Counted from the stretch's first letter, positions 53,083 through 63,639 are shown. The stretch is 64,000 bases of DNA from Candidatus Zixiibacteriota bacterium (GCA_024280835.1 JAJRPJ010000006.1:422098-486097), one strand, 5' to 3'. Notes: generated by a model from the letters alone, not told the origin. Numbers and translations are program-made.

Positions 53083-54360
53083 CTATAATACTTCGTCACC
53101 ATCAGGGAAGTGTTTGTCTTTGAGAGTAATGTCCACAGTTTCTTCGCCATCCTTGTTGTAGGATCGCAAACGTACAACGCCTTGATCATCGATTGGTGAT
53201 AATTTGATACGCCCTCCAGTTGGCAAATGACGTAACGCGATTTCTAAAGCTTTGTGGGCTTCGGCAAAAGGCGCTTGCTCTTCAGATTGAATTGTCTCGC
53301 TTTGTATTGACTCACTGCTAGACTTGGTTGAGCCGCCAGTTGAGTCAATTTTTGAGTGTGTTTGTTCGGTAGTCATTTGAGTTAGACCTTTCTCATTTGT
53401 TTGAGATGTCCGACCGTGATCGTCCAAAGAGTCGCCAACAGATAAACTGTTGCCTGAGAGCGCCGCTTCAATGGCAGAACTAAGCCTGGTGCGGACTTTG
53501 TCACCAATGTCGAAATTCTGAGCAAAAGGTGTCACGTGTTCTTGTCCGAGTTCAGAGCGGAGAAAAGTTACTAGAGTCAAACTGCGAGAGTTGGCTGTCT
53601 CTTGAGAAGTAATATCGTTATGTGCGGTCGTCGGCACATTGACTTGGCTACGAGTTTCTGCCAGATAGCTCAATAACGAAGAGTGAAGTTCCCATTGGCT
53701 GACTGCGACTTGGTTGCGCCAAATGATGTCTCCATTTTCAGTGTCAATCAAGACTCTAGCCAGATGAGGCAATTGTTGACAACGCTCGACAATGTCAGTG
53801 AGGACAATTTGATCGGCGCACAATTGACGTAGCGCCTGCCGAACCGCATCCCGAACCAAGTCGTCACGGTCATCTTCGCCAAGGAAGGCCGCTCCGATAA
53901 TCAGTGGTCTATCACCAATAGCAACACCACTACAAAATAGTATTGTATCGAAACTCTTATGGTCTGCATCGGACTGATGCCTCTGATGCTTTGAATTGAC
54001 CCGAATAGTGTGTAGTTGAGGTTCAACACCAACTGAATTACCCGAATTGATTATTTGATCCAGCGTTTCAATTTCCAAAGCAGGAGAAACCAAAGGGCAA
54101 GCTCCATAGATTAGGATAGGTTGTACATGAGAGGGTAGCGCCTGACTAATTAGTTGACGAGAGGTCTCGCCGAGAGCTTTGTGGCTTAGTAAGTCTAAAG
54201 TTAGAGGCAGTGAGCATTTTGTATCTGGATATTGTCTCTTTGTCACAGATTTCCAACAAATACTTTGCAATGTTACGCCGCCGTGACGCATAACAGCATT
54301 CAAAGAGGCCCGTGGGGCTTCCTGATTGTGATGGGTCTGGTGCTGGATTACTTTAGACAT
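53083..54360 (-). CDS. Unknown protein, first gene of the regulatory cluster
   Basis: The 425-residue product has no recognised family. The N-terminal two-thirds contain alpha-beta segments (PILIYGACPLVSPALE, FDTILFCSGVAIGDRPLIIGAAFLG, HLARVLIDTENGDIIWRN) that could be a GAF- or PAS-like fold. A Ser/Thr/Gln/Glu-rich low-complexity linker (about 320-360) precedes a C-terminal stretch (KALEIALRHLPTGGRIKLSPID) faintly like a histidine-kinase ATPase strand, without its catalytic motifs. Its place before the NtrC-like gene makes a sensor or partner role plausible, but this is inference. Confidence 0.5.
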   Translation of the reverse strand: MSKVIQHQTHHNQEAPRASLNAVMRHGGVTLQSICWKSVTKRQYPDTKCSLPLTLDLLSHKALGETSRQLISQALPSHVQPILIYGACPLVSPALEIETLDQIINSGNSVGVEPQLHTIRVNSKHQRHQSDADHKSFDTILFCSGVAIGDRPLIIGAAFLGEDDRDDLVRDAVRQALRQLCADQIVLTDIVERCQQLPHLARVLIDTENGDIIWRNQVAVSQWELHSSLLSYLAETRSQVNVPTTAHNDITSQETANSRSLTLVTFLRSELGQEHVTPFAQNFDIGDKVRTRLSSAIEAALSGNSLSVGDSLDDHGRTSQTNEKGLTQMTTEQTHSKIDSTGGSTKSSSESIQSETIQSEEQAPFAEAHKALEIALRHLPTGGRIKLSPIDDQGVVRLRSYNKDGEETVDITLKDKHFPDGDEVL

Positions 54361-54427
54361 TGCGTGTCGTTCTTATTTTTAACGCTAGTGAATCGCTCTT
54401 CTGCAAAAAGTATCTGTTTAGAACTAA

Positions 54428-54455
54428 TTGAAATGTTTCGCGAAATTTGTTTCAA
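54428..54455. promoter_or_regulatory. Nested palindrome upstream of the regulatory cluster
   Basis: TTGAAA and TTTCAA enclose a perfect 10-bp palindrome TTTCGCGAAA, about 70-95 bp before the 53083-54360 gene. The layout suits a dimeric regulator, possibly the NtrC-like protein acting on its own operon. Confidence 0.4.
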
Positions 54456-54743
54456 CGCTTAACATCTACTAGCAGTATCGACTGGAGGCCATATTCCTTT
54501 AGCTATGCGTTTCGATTTGGCGCCGGAAAATCAATATTCAGGCAAACTACGATTCACCTTGGGGCGAAATTCAATTCGGAAGAAATTCCTCTGACTCCCG
54601 TGCGATTGTGAAAGCCAGCGCTGGCCATTGTTTCAGGATGATTCTTATCCATGCCTTAGAGATATTCCTCTCTAAGATGTTCTGCCTTAGGGAGATATTG
54701 GAAGCGTTCATCAGCTAGATTGAGGAAATCGTACAATTAAGGG

Positions 54744-54772
54744 TTGACGAGCCAAGGGCCCGCCGATATATT
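54744..54772 (+). promoter_or_regulatory. Promoter giving a leaderless gatC mRNA
   Basis: TTGACG (54744-54749), a 17-bp spacer and TATATT (54767-54772) lie only 5 nt before the gatC ATG, placing the expected transcript start on the start codon. No SD precedes it. Confidence 0.6.
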
Positions 54773-54777
54773 TGCGC

Positions 54778-55065
54778 ATGGCAATTTCGACAAAAGAAAT
54801 AGAAAAAGTATCCCTCTTAGCTCGGTTAGAGCTGAGTTCTGAAGAAATCGAGTCTTTGGCTGTGGATATGTCAAATATCCTGAGTTATGTGGAAACTCTC
54901 GCGGAGGTTGATACTGATTCCATCAAAGATGTTGATCTTGCTGAGAGTTCGGCCAATGTTTTTCGCGACGACATCCCCAAGAAATCCCTAACAAGGGCTG
55001 AGGCGCTGCGAAACTCTCCTAAACATAATGATGAGTTTTTCTTGGCTCCCAAGGTGATTGGATGA
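54778..55065 (+). CDS. gatC: Aspartyl/glutamyl-tRNA amidotransferase subunit C
   Basis: GatC steadies the GatA-GatB pair that makes Gln-tRNA and Asn-tRNA by transamidation. The 95 residues show EIEKVSLLARLELSSEEIE, the central LSYVETLAEVDT, and the C-terminal HNDEFFLAPKVIG. The ORF track starts at a TTG at 54772 inside the -10 hexamer; ATG 54778 is preferred. gatA and gatB are not adjacent, whereas kdsB follows immediately. Confidence 0.93.
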   Translation: MAISTKEIEKVSLLARLELSSEEIESLAVDMSNILSYVETLAEVDTDSIKDVDLAESSANVFRDDIPKKSLTRAEALRNSPKHNDEFFLAPKVIG

Positions 55066-55069
55066 CACT

Positions 55070-55825
55070 GTGGCGAAAGTAGTGGCAAAAGTAATCGGAG
55101 TTATTCCAGCACGGTTAGATTCCAAGCGGTTTCCCGCCAAGGCCCTCGCGCCTCTAAAAGGGAAGCCGCTTCTTTTTTATGTCTGGCGACAGGCCTGCAA
55201 AGCCAAGGCTCTTGACAAAGTAATCATCGCTACTGACTCAGCTAAGATCGATAAAGTCGCCAGAGACTTTGGCGCTGAAACGATCATGACCCCCAAAGGT
55301 TTGCGGAATGGCTCCGAGCGTGTCGCCGAAGTAGCCAACAAAGTATCGGGTGATATTTTTGTCAGTGTTCAAGGTGACTTCCTAAAATTCAACCCCAATT
55401 GGATAGACTCTGGCGTCTCGGCGCTCCGCGCCCAGAAACAACTTCAATTCCTGACTCTAGTCACTCGCATCACCGATGACCGTGAATTGTTCAATCCCGA
55501 TAGAGTCAAAGCTGTCGTTGTTGGTGAATCATCATCAGAGGCGTTGTGGTTTACCAGATACCCTGTGCCGTTTATGCGCGATGAAGTCGAGTCAGATATC
55601 TGGAGGCGGTTCAAATACTGGAAACATCTCGGAATATATTTCTACCGTCGCTCTGGTTTGAAGCTGTACCAAAGCTGGCCAATGAGCGCTCATGAGAAGG
55701 CTGAATCATTAGAACAGCTAAGAATACTTGAGAATGGCAAGAAAATCGGGACAATTGTTGTGCGCGGCAAATCTATTTGCATTGATTCGCCAGAAGATCT
55801 CAAAATCGCTTCCAATTCTCGCTGA
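55070..55825 (+). CDS. kdsB: 3-deoxy-manno-octulosonate cytidylyltransferase (CMP-Kdo synthetase)
   Basis: KdsB activates Kdo for lipid A-core assembly, so its presence supports an outer membrane. The 251 residues show VIGVIPARLDSKRFPAKALAPLKGKPLLFYVWRQA, ATDSAKI, FVSVQGDF and KHLGIYFYRRSGLKLYQSWP. The track begins with TTG 55058 inside gatC. I prefer GTG 55070, 12 nt after AAGGTGA; GTG 55082 is also possible. It is coupled to gatC. Confidence 0.92.
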   Translation: MAKVVAKVIGVIPARLDSKRFPAKALAPLKGKPLLFYVWRQACKAKALDKVIIATDSAKIDKVARDFGAETIMTPKGLRNGSERVAEVANKVSGDIFVSVQGDFLKFNPNWIDSGVSALRAQKQLQFLTLVTRITDDRELFNPDRVKAVVVGESSSEALWFTRYPVPFMRDEVESDIWRRFKYWKHLGIYFYRRSGLKLYQSWPMSAHEKAESLEQLRILENGKKIGTIVVRGKSICIDSPEDLKIASNSR

Positions 55826-55968
55826 ATCATATATATAGTATAGACGCCATGTTTATGTGGGTTGGAAGTTGATAGCCAAGCGGTAAATTGCAGGATGCAA
55901 ATAACGGGAATTGGTTTATTAGGTCTGAGTAGCAGGCAGGGTTAGCGGCGAAAACGGAAATAGAGTAG

Positions 55969-57702
<1,734 letters not shown>

Positions 57703-57726
57703 CGCTAGTGATTGTCTGGGGCGAAG

Positions 57727-58095
57727 ATGTACGAATTATTTATCAAGACTCATTTTTCCGCTGCGCACCATCTACGTAATTACGAAGGCAAATGCGCCAA
57801 TCAACATGGGCACAATTGGCAGGTTGATGTCTACTGCCAATGTACTGAGCTAAATGACGTTGGCATGGGTATAGATTTTGTGGATCTCAAAGCCGCAGTC
57901 AATGCGACTCTCGATAAGCTCGATCACACCGATCTCAACGAGCTTGATTATTTCAAAGAGCACAATCCAACTTCCGAAAACCTTGCAAAGTATCTTTTTG
58001 ATATTCTCTCAAGTCAACTCAATGACAGCCGTGTCCGTATCTCAAAAGTAACAATCTTCGAAACGCCAACCTGCGGCGCAACTTATTCCGCATAA
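57727..58095 (+). CDS. queD: 6-carboxy-5,6,7,8-tetrahydropterin synthase (QueD)
   Basis: QueD makes carboxytetrahydropterin, the second intermediate to queuosine, from dihydroneopterin triphosphate. The zinc/active-site set HFSAAHHL, CANQHGHNW and ETPTCGATYSA fits. The ORF track begins at 57712; ATG 57727 gives 122 residues matching the family start (MYELFIKTHFSAAHH). It opens the preQ1 gene set. Confidence 0.93.
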   Translation: MYELFIKTHFSAAHHLRNYEGKCANQHGHNWQVDVYCQCTELNDVGMGIDFVDLKAAVNATLDKLDHTDLNELDYFKEHNPTSENLAKYLFDILSSQLNDSRVRISKVTIFETPTCGATYSA

Positions 58096-58111
58096 CTTCG
58101 GAGGCGCAACT

Positions 58112-58966
58112 GTGTCATCAGAGACAAGAGTCACAAGGGAAGACGTAGAAAAGCGAAAGCGCGATTTAGCGTTTTCGTTCTTTACTTGCTTCATCGGTTG
58201 GCTGGTTGCAATGATGGCGTTTTATGTATTCTTGCTCATAGCAGAAGAGCACAATCCTAACCATTCGATGTTCGCTGTTGTTGGGGTGTTGTCATTGATC
58301 GCCCTATTCATTGGATGGATTGCATTGTACTCAGTAGCTCAGAGGAGAGTCGCCAGCAACAGTTCTCTATTTTCTCAAAAGTCAGCTTTTCTATGGGGTG
58401 CAGTTTATGGGAGCGTGACGTTTTTGATTTTATATGGTTGGTTTATCATTCCAGCCAACATTAATGCCATTGATTCAGTTATTGCGCTTGATCCCTATTG
58501 GTCATTGCCAGCATTAATTACTTTCTCAATCATCGCTGGTGGAGTAGGAAATCAACTCTTCGTTGCTTATCGCAATAAACCAGTTGTTTCCCACATTCAC
58601 AGAGGTTTGTATTTCTTAACTCCATTTGTAGTAGTAATAGCAACCAAATTGTTTGTTGCGCCATTTCTCGCTATTGTATTTCCAGGATTCATGCACAAGT
58701 ATGGAACTGATGAATTGGCAGCGTCTGCGCGCAATCGTGTCGTTCTTTCAATAGAAGTAGGTGATCATATTAGTGACATAAACAACGTCATCCCAGAAAC
58801 TATTGGGTATTATCAGGCGGGCGACCCGAAAAATCTAGCTCTCCTTCAAGAGTATACGGACGTAATTTGGACTCATTCGAGTGATTCTGATTACAGCACA
58901 ACTATCGAAGTTCATGGTATTACTGTGATCTCAACAAGTACAACGTCTTATCGGCGAAGCCACTAA
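58112..58966 (+). CDS. Unknown polytopic membrane protein inside the queuosine gene set
   Basis: The 284 residues contain about five membrane helices (FSFFTCFIGWLVAMMAFYVFLL, FAVVGVLSLIALFIGWIAL, SAFLWGAVYGSVTFLILYGWFII, ALITFSIIAGGVGNQLFVAY, GLYFLTPFVVVIATKLFVAP) and a roughly 80-residue polar C-terminal domain. The GTG start has a strong SD (GGAGG). It lies 16 bp after queD and 5 bp before queE, so it is cotranscribed with them. It does not resemble known queuine or preQ transporters that I can recall; a transport role is only a guess. Confidence 0.7.
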   Translation: MSSETRVTREDVEKRKRDLAFSFFTCFIGWLVAMMAFYVFLLIAEEHNPNHSMFAVVGVLSLIALFIGWIALYSVAQRRVASNSSLFSQKSAFLWGAVYGSVTFLILYGWFIIPANINAIDSVIALDPYWSLPALITFSIIAGGVGNQLFVAYRNKPVVSHIHRGLYFLTPFVVVIATKLFVAPFLAIVFPGFMHKYGTDELAASARNRVVLSIEVGDHISDINNVIPETIGYYQAGDPKNLALLQEYTDVIWTHSSDSDYSTTIEVHGITVISTSTTSYRRSH

Positions 58967-58971
58967 CTCAG

Positions 58972-59610
58972 ATGCTAACTATCAACGAAATCTTCCATTC
59001 AATCCAAGGTGAGTCAACCTTCACTGGCTGGCCATGTGCTTTTATCCGACTGACATGGTGCAATTTGCGTTGCAATTATTGCGACACTGTCTATGCCTAT
59101 GAAGAAGGCGCCGAAATGACTATCGATAAGATTCTCGAAACTGTCGCGGATTATGGCGTCAAACTCGTTGAGATTACAGGTGGTGAACCACTTGTGCAAA
59201 AAGAAACTCCCGAACTTGCACGGCGCTTGCTTGAGAATAATTACACTACTTTGATTGAAACTTCTGGTTCATTGGACATCGGTGTTCTGCCTGATGGCTG
59301 TCGTCGGATTGTGGATTTCAAAACACCTTCTTGCGGAATGGCTGGCAAGAATCTATGGGAGAATGTTCGTCACCTCAATGACAATGACGAAGTCAAATTC
59401 GTGATTGGTTCACGTGCAGATTTTGAATGGGCCACTGCCAAAATTGTTGAACACAGTCTACAGGATACCTGTCCGATTAGTATGTCACCAGTCTTCGGCA
59501 AGCTAGAGAACCGCACACTTGCCGATTGGATTTTGCGTGACTCACTAGAGGTTCGCCTCAATCTTCAAATCCATAAATATATTTGGGACCCAAAGACACG
59601 CGGTGTCTAA
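58972..59610 (+). CDS. queE: 7-carboxy-7-deazaguanine synthase (radical SAM, QueE)
   Basis: QueE rearranges carboxytetrahydropterin to CDG. The radical-SAM cluster CNLRCNYCDT (CxxxCxxC), the N-terminal IFHSIQGESTFTGWPCAFIRL and EITGGEPLVQ match. At 212 residues it is a typical QueE. The gene begins 5 bp after the membrane protein. Confidence 0.95.
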   Translation: MLTINEIFHSIQGESTFTGWPCAFIRLTWCNLRCNYCDTVYAYEEGAEMTIDKILETVADYGVKLVEITGGEPLVQKETPELARRLLENNYTTLIETSGSLDIGVLPDGCRRIVDFKTPSCGMAGKNLWENVRHLNDNDEVKFVIGSRADFEWATAKIVEHSLQDTCPISMSPVFGKLENRTLADWILRDSLEVRLNLQIHKYIWDPKTRGV

Positions 59611-59642
59611 ACCATTTGCTCTTTCTTGATCAATGTCATCCT

Positions 59643-60350
59643 ATGAAAAGCCCAAAGCACGATAAAGCAATCGTCTTGTTATCAGGTGGACTAGACAGCG
59701 CCACCACTCTGGCGTTAGCCAAAGAACAATATCAAAGCATACTAGCGCTAAGTTTCGATTACGGCCAACGTCACCACTGCGAATTGCAGGCCGCAGAACA
59801 AATTGCCAATGCACAAAATGTGCCAAAGCGAGTGTTGTCACTACCTCTTGCTGAAATCGGCGGTTCAGCGCTAACATCAGAATCGATAGATGTCCCCAAA
59901 GCAGCAACTACAATCACAAATACAACCAGCTCGGAAACATCTATCCCAGTAACCTATGTCCCAGCGCGTAACACTATCTTCTTGAGTTATGCCCTAGCGG
60001 TGGCCGAGGTCGAATCTGCATCGGCTATATACATAGGTGTCAATGCGTTAGATTATTCTGGCTATCCTGATTGTCGTCCGGAGTTCATTGAGCGCTTTCA
60101 GGCGCTGATAAATATTGCCACTAAGAAAACAGTCGAAGGCAGCAAGATTATACTCGAAGCTCCACTGGTGTCACTCACCAAATCTCAGATAATCAAAGTT
60201 GGTGTCAAGCTTGGTGTTGATTACTCTCTAACAGTCAGTTGTTATGACCCTGATGCCAATGGCGCCGCTTGCGGTGAATGTGATAGTTGTCATTTACGAA
60301 GACAGGGTTTCAAAGAGGCCAATGTCCCTGATCCAACACAGTATAGATGA
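59643..60350 (+). CDS. queC: 7-cyano-7-deazaguanine synthase (QueC)
   Basis: QueC turns CDG into preQ0 with ATP and ammonia. The PP-loop VLLSGGLDSATTLALAK, FDYGQRH, YVPARNTIFLSYALA and the zinc Cys cluster (CYDPDANGAACGECDSC) are clear. The track begins inside queE at 59583; Met21 at 59643 (MKSPKHDKAIVLLSGG) is the family start. Confidence 0.95.
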   Translation: MKSPKHDKAIVLLSGGLDSATTLALAKEQYQSILALSFDYGQRHHCELQAAEQIANAQNVPKRVLSLPLAEIGGSALTSESIDVPKAATTITNTTSSETSIPVTYVPARNTIFLSYALAVAEVESASAIYIGVNALDYSGYPDCRPEFIERFQALINIATKKTVEGSKIILEAPLVSLTKSQIIKVGVKLGVDYSLTVSCYDPDANGAACGECDSCHLRRQGFKEANVPDPTQYR

Positions 60351-60370
60351 ATAAACAAGAGGATATAATA

Positions 60371-60817
60371 ATGAGTAAGTCCAAGCCCAAGTCTAAGTCG
60401 AAGAAAAAAGGATCCGAGCGCCTACAAACACTAGGCGTCAGTCAAAGCGCTATTCCTAAAAAACCGAGCCGTTCAATACTGGAAACATTCGATAACAGTC
60501 ATCCACTTCGTGAATACGAAATCCAATTCGAATGTCCCGAGTATACTTCAATCTGTCCGATAACAGGACAACCAGACTTTGGGTTGATAACTATTACTTA
60601 TGTCCCAGATACCCAGTGCATAGAAAGCAAATCACTAAAACTATATTTGTTTAGCTATCGCAATCATGGCGCCTTCCATGAGGAAGTAGTCAATATGATT
60701 CTGGATGATTGTGTGGCGGTATGCTCACCCAAGCGCATGACCGTCCACGGCGAATTCAACCCTCGCGGCGGAATCTCAATTGCCGTCACTGCCGAATTCG
60801 ACATTGAGAAACAGTAG
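60371..60817 (+). CDS. queF: NADPH-dependent 7-cyano-7-deazaguanine reductase (QueF)
   Basis: QueF reduces preQ0 to preQ1, the last step encoded here before tRNA insertion. The catalytic Cys in YTSICPITGQPDFG and the SKSLKLYLFSYRNHGAFHEEVVN block are diagnostic; the N-terminal 25 residues are Lys/Ser-rich. The track's ATG 60347 overlaps the queC stop; I prefer ATG 60371, which has AGAGG upstream. tgt and queA are not in the window. Confidence 0.94.
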   Translation: MSKSKPKSKSKKKGSERLQTLGVSQSAIPKKPSRSILETFDNSHPLREYEIQFECPEYTSICPITGQPDFGLITITYVPDTQCIESKSLKLYLFSYRNHGAFHEEVVNMILDDCVAVCSPKRMTVHGEFNPRGGISIAVTAEFDIEKQ

Positions 60818-60835
60818 TTTGATTCTGAATTAACT

Positions 60836-61927
60836 TTAGGCGTTTTCAGCTCCGTTTTCGGTTTCAATCGCAGGTTCGATAATCGGTTCACCATGCAGAC
60901 GCGCATCAAGGATACGCATCAAGGTCAGCATCAGCGCCGCGATGACTGGTCCGAGGACAATTCCCAATAGTCCGAACAGAGCGATGCCGCCCAATATCGA
61001 AATAAACAACAGCAAAGTGTGCATTGATGTTTTACCAGCGATCAACATTGGGCGAATGATATTGTCTATTTGCGCAATGATAACCACTCCGACTACCAGA
61101 ACAATGACACCATTGACCATTGAACCGCTGAGAATCAAGAAGATAGCCGCGGGAATAAAGACAATGAATGCTCCGACAATCGGCAAGAATGACAAAAACG
61201 CCATCATAGCGCCCCAGAAAATTGGCGATGGAATGCCAACGAAGGCAAACAAGATTCCACCTGCGAGGCCCTGCAATAAAGCCACAACCACACCGCCCAT
61301 TATTGTTGCTTCAACTACGCTACGCAAATAAGCAAGTGTCTCGTTGACCTGCTCTGATGAAAGTGGAATCAAAACTGAGCAGTGGCGAACAAACAAATGT
61401 CCGTCGCGAAAAAAGAAAAACATCGAGAAAATCATAATACCAAAATAGAAAACTGTTTTGCCAGTGTTCGCTATGATGGTGGCAAGTTGATCTTTAATAA
61501 GGCCAGAGATGGCATTCAGTCCGTTGAGGGTCAAAGCCTTGAGCGTCAGGTTTTCAGGGTCGGTGTATTGCCCCAAACGCTCGCGGAGAATGTCCAATCC
61601 CGGAACCTGTATTTGCGCCAACTCTCCAGATTCATTCATGGCATTGAGATAATTAAATGCTGAACGCGCCTCACCAGCGAGCGTGGTCAACAAATAGACC
61701 ATCGGTCCAACAATCACCAAAGTTACAATCACACACATCAGAGCCGCTGAAATATTAGGGCGTTTGATTTTTGAAGCTAATCTTTCATAGAGCGGATAAA
61801 AAACAATTACCAATGAAAGGGCATAGGCCAAAGGAAAGAAAAACGGCGCCACTATCTGATAAAACAAATAGACCGCCATCGCCGCTAGCGCCAAAAACAT
61901 CACACTTGTAAACTGATCACGATTCAT
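60836..61927 (-). CDS. AI-2E family membrane protein
   Basis: This family of multi-helix inner-membrane proteins is named for AI-2 export in E. coli (TqsA), but many members move ions or other small solutes. Eight or so hydrophobic segments and family blocks are seen: FFFPLAYALSLVIVFYPLYERL, LLQGLAGGILFAFVGIPSPIFWGAMMAFLSFLPIVGAFIVFIP, and DNIIRPMLIAGKTSMHTLLLFISILGGIALFGLLGIVLGPVIAAL. The ORF track begins at 61975; Met17 at 61927 has AAGGAT upstream and fits better (363 residues). It is convergent with queF. Confidence 0.85.
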   Translation of the reverse strand: MNRDQFTSVMFLALAAMAVYLFYQIVAPFFFPLAYALSLVIVFYPLYERLASKIKRPNISAALMCVIVTLVIVGPMVYLLTTLAGEARSAFNYLNAMNESGELAQIQVPGLDILRERLGQYTDPENLTLKALTLNGLNAISGLIKDQLATIIANTGKTVFYFGIMIFSMFFFFRDGHLFVRHCSVLIPLSSEQVNETLAYLRSVVEATIMGGVVVALLQGLAGGILFAFVGIPSPIFWGAMMAFLSFLPIVGAFIVFIPAAIFLILSGSMVNGVIVLVVGVVIIAQIDNIIRPMLIAGKTSMHTLLLFISILGGIALFGLLGIVLGPVIAALMLTLMRILDARLHGEPIIEPAIETENGAENA

Positions 61928-62182
61928 CTTATAAGTATCCTTCGCCACTGAGCGTAACACAGCTTTGCTTAACATAGCCTCGCCGCTTGCCTTGTATTTT
62001 CATGGTATCTACCAGCTCTGCGCTTGTCAATTACTTTGTTTGAGTGATCTTCTAGTTTGCCGCAGACGGTTTAGCTACTTATACTGGTCTCGGTGTACAT
62101 GAGTCCGCTCAATGTTGGGCGTACCATAAGAAGACCTGATAATCTAGTGATAGCACAACGATAGCGCAAAGATAGTTTACCT

Positions 62183-63304
62183 ATGGGCAAGTCAAGAAAA
62201 TCAAAGCACAGAATGTTCGATTTGGTGGCCGAGAGTCAACCAGAAAGAGCCATATTAGTCGGTCTGCGAAAACCAACCCAAAATAGGGAAGCCGCCCAAG
62301 AGCTACTGGATGAGTTGGCTGAATTGACTCGTTCTGCTGGAGCGACTGTTGTTGATACCATTATGCAACAGCGTAAAACTCCGGACGGGGCGACCTATGT
62401 TGGAAAAGGTATGGTTGAGGAGATTAAAGATAGGCTGGAGGATGAGGAAATTACTCTAGTGATTTTCGATGATCCGCTAACTCCCGCCCAACAGCGAAAT
62501 CTCGAAACTGCTCTAGAAGTAAAAACTCTCGACCGTTCGCGTTTGATTTTGGATATTTTTGCGGGTCGGGCTCGGACCACAGAAGCGATGGCGCAGGTTG
62601 AATTAGCGCAGTTGCAATATTTACTGCCGCGTTTGACACGAGCTTGGACACATCTCTCCCGTCAACATAGCGCCATCGGCGCTCGCGGTCCTGGTGAAAC
62701 TCAGCTGGAAATCGATCGCAGGCAAATCGGTCTTAAAATTACAACATTGAAAAAGCGTCTCGAAAAAATTGTTGGTCAAAGATCACTCAGACGCAAAGGC
62801 CGTGAACGGATGTTCAAAGTCGCTTTCGTGGGCTATACCAATGCAGGAAAATCAACTCTCTTCAATCGCATGACAAAAGCCACTGTAGAAGTTGAAAACA
62901 AATTATTCATGACACTCGACCCAACTAGTCGAGCGATGTCTCAACCCTATCCTTCACGAGTTTTGTTCACAGATACAGTTGGATTTATTCGTAAACTACC
63001 CCATGAGTTGATCGAATCATTCAAATCAACTCTCGAAGAGGCGGTTCTTGCGGATTTATTAATCCACGTCATAGATTGCGCAGATGAAAATTTTCCACTC
63101 AAAGTCGAGCAAACACAAAAAACACTGACCGAAATCGGCGCCAAAGCCCCAGCTCTAATGGTTTACAACAAGTTCGATCTAAGCCCCGAGTTTATTCCAC
63201 CGCCCGAACTTGCCACATCTGGCGAGAGTTTACTCGTTTCGGCGAAGACAGGCGCGGGTGTGCAAGAGTTGCGCGATGCAATAGTCCAGCGCATAAATGC
63301 CTGA
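62183..63304 (+). CDS. hflX: GTPase HflX
   Basis: HflX is a translation-factor-class GTPase that splits stalled 70S ribosomes after stress. The N-terminal HflX domain (ERAILVGLRKPTQNREAAQELLDELAEL, TYVGKGMVEEIKD, RARTTEAMAQVELAQLQYLLPRL, GPGETQLEIDRRQI) is followed by the G domain: GYTNAGKSTLFN, LDPTSRAM, DTVGFIRKLPHELIESFKSTLEE and NKFD. At 373 residues it lacks the longer C-terminal tail of some members. It stands alone. Confidence 0.95.
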   Translation: MGKSRKSKHRMFDLVAESQPERAILVGLRKPTQNREAAQELLDELAELTRSAGATVVDTIMQQRKTPDGATYVGKGMVEEIKDRLEDEEITLVIFDDPLTPAQQRNLETALEVKTLDRSRLILDIFAGRARTTEAMAQVELAQLQYLLPRLTRAWTHLSRQHSAIGARGPGETQLEIDRRQIGLKITTLKKRLEKIVGQRSLRRKGRERMFKVAFVGYTNAGKSTLFNRMTKATVEVENKLFMTLDPTSRAMSQPYPSRVLFTDTVGFIRKLPHELIESFKSTLEEAVLADLLIHVIDCADENFPLKVEQTQKTLTEIGAKAPALMVYNKFDLSPEFIPPPELATSGESLLVSAKTGAGVQELRDAIVQRINA

Positions 63305-63639
63305 GTTTCAAAACGAACCAATCTACACCCATTGGGAAGTCTGTCAGTGTTGGCGGCAGACTTTTGTCTATACTATTTCAGTGTGAAATGCTACAAAGTG
63401 CCGCAAGTCATACTTACTCAAATAGTTGTAACATCTGTTAAAGTAAACACCTACATCGCCGAAATTAATCATAAGCGGACTGTTACTTGACGTGAGTTAC
63501 TTTTTGGCTTTTGATAGAGAACAGATAGCGCTAAACCGCTGACAAGGTTTCTAAGAGTATTGTTTATAAAAGTTTTGTTTCTTATAGTTTCACAAAATTG
63601 GTTGCAACGAACGAGAGATTACACAAGCGAGAATCGACT
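63305..63639. other. Intergenic region between hflX and a response regulator
   Basis: About 335 bp without a gene. It begins with a probable terminator for hflX. A TTGACG at 63487-63492 could be a -35 element, but no good -10 follows at the right distance. Confidence 0.5.
63337..63365 (+). terminator. Probable terminator of hflX
   Basis: AAGTCTG and CAGACTT form a 7-bp stem around a 13-nt loop, ending in TTTTG. It lies about 33 bp after the hflX stop. Confidence 0.5.

Larger units (their letters stand above)
54361..54777. other. Divergent intergenic region with palindromes and the gatC promoter
   Basis: About 415 bp without a gene. It holds a nested palindrome at 54428-54455, a perfect 12-bp palindrome GCCAGCGCTGGC at 54614-54625, an 8-bp hairpin CTTAGAGA/TCTCTAAG at 54655-54676 and a good promoter next to gatC. 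Confidence 0.6.

Noticed and set aside
57703-57726. preQ1 riboswitch before the queuosine genes
   Set aside because: The gap between pyrG and queD is only 24 bp, too short for an aptamer, and none was seen before pyrG.
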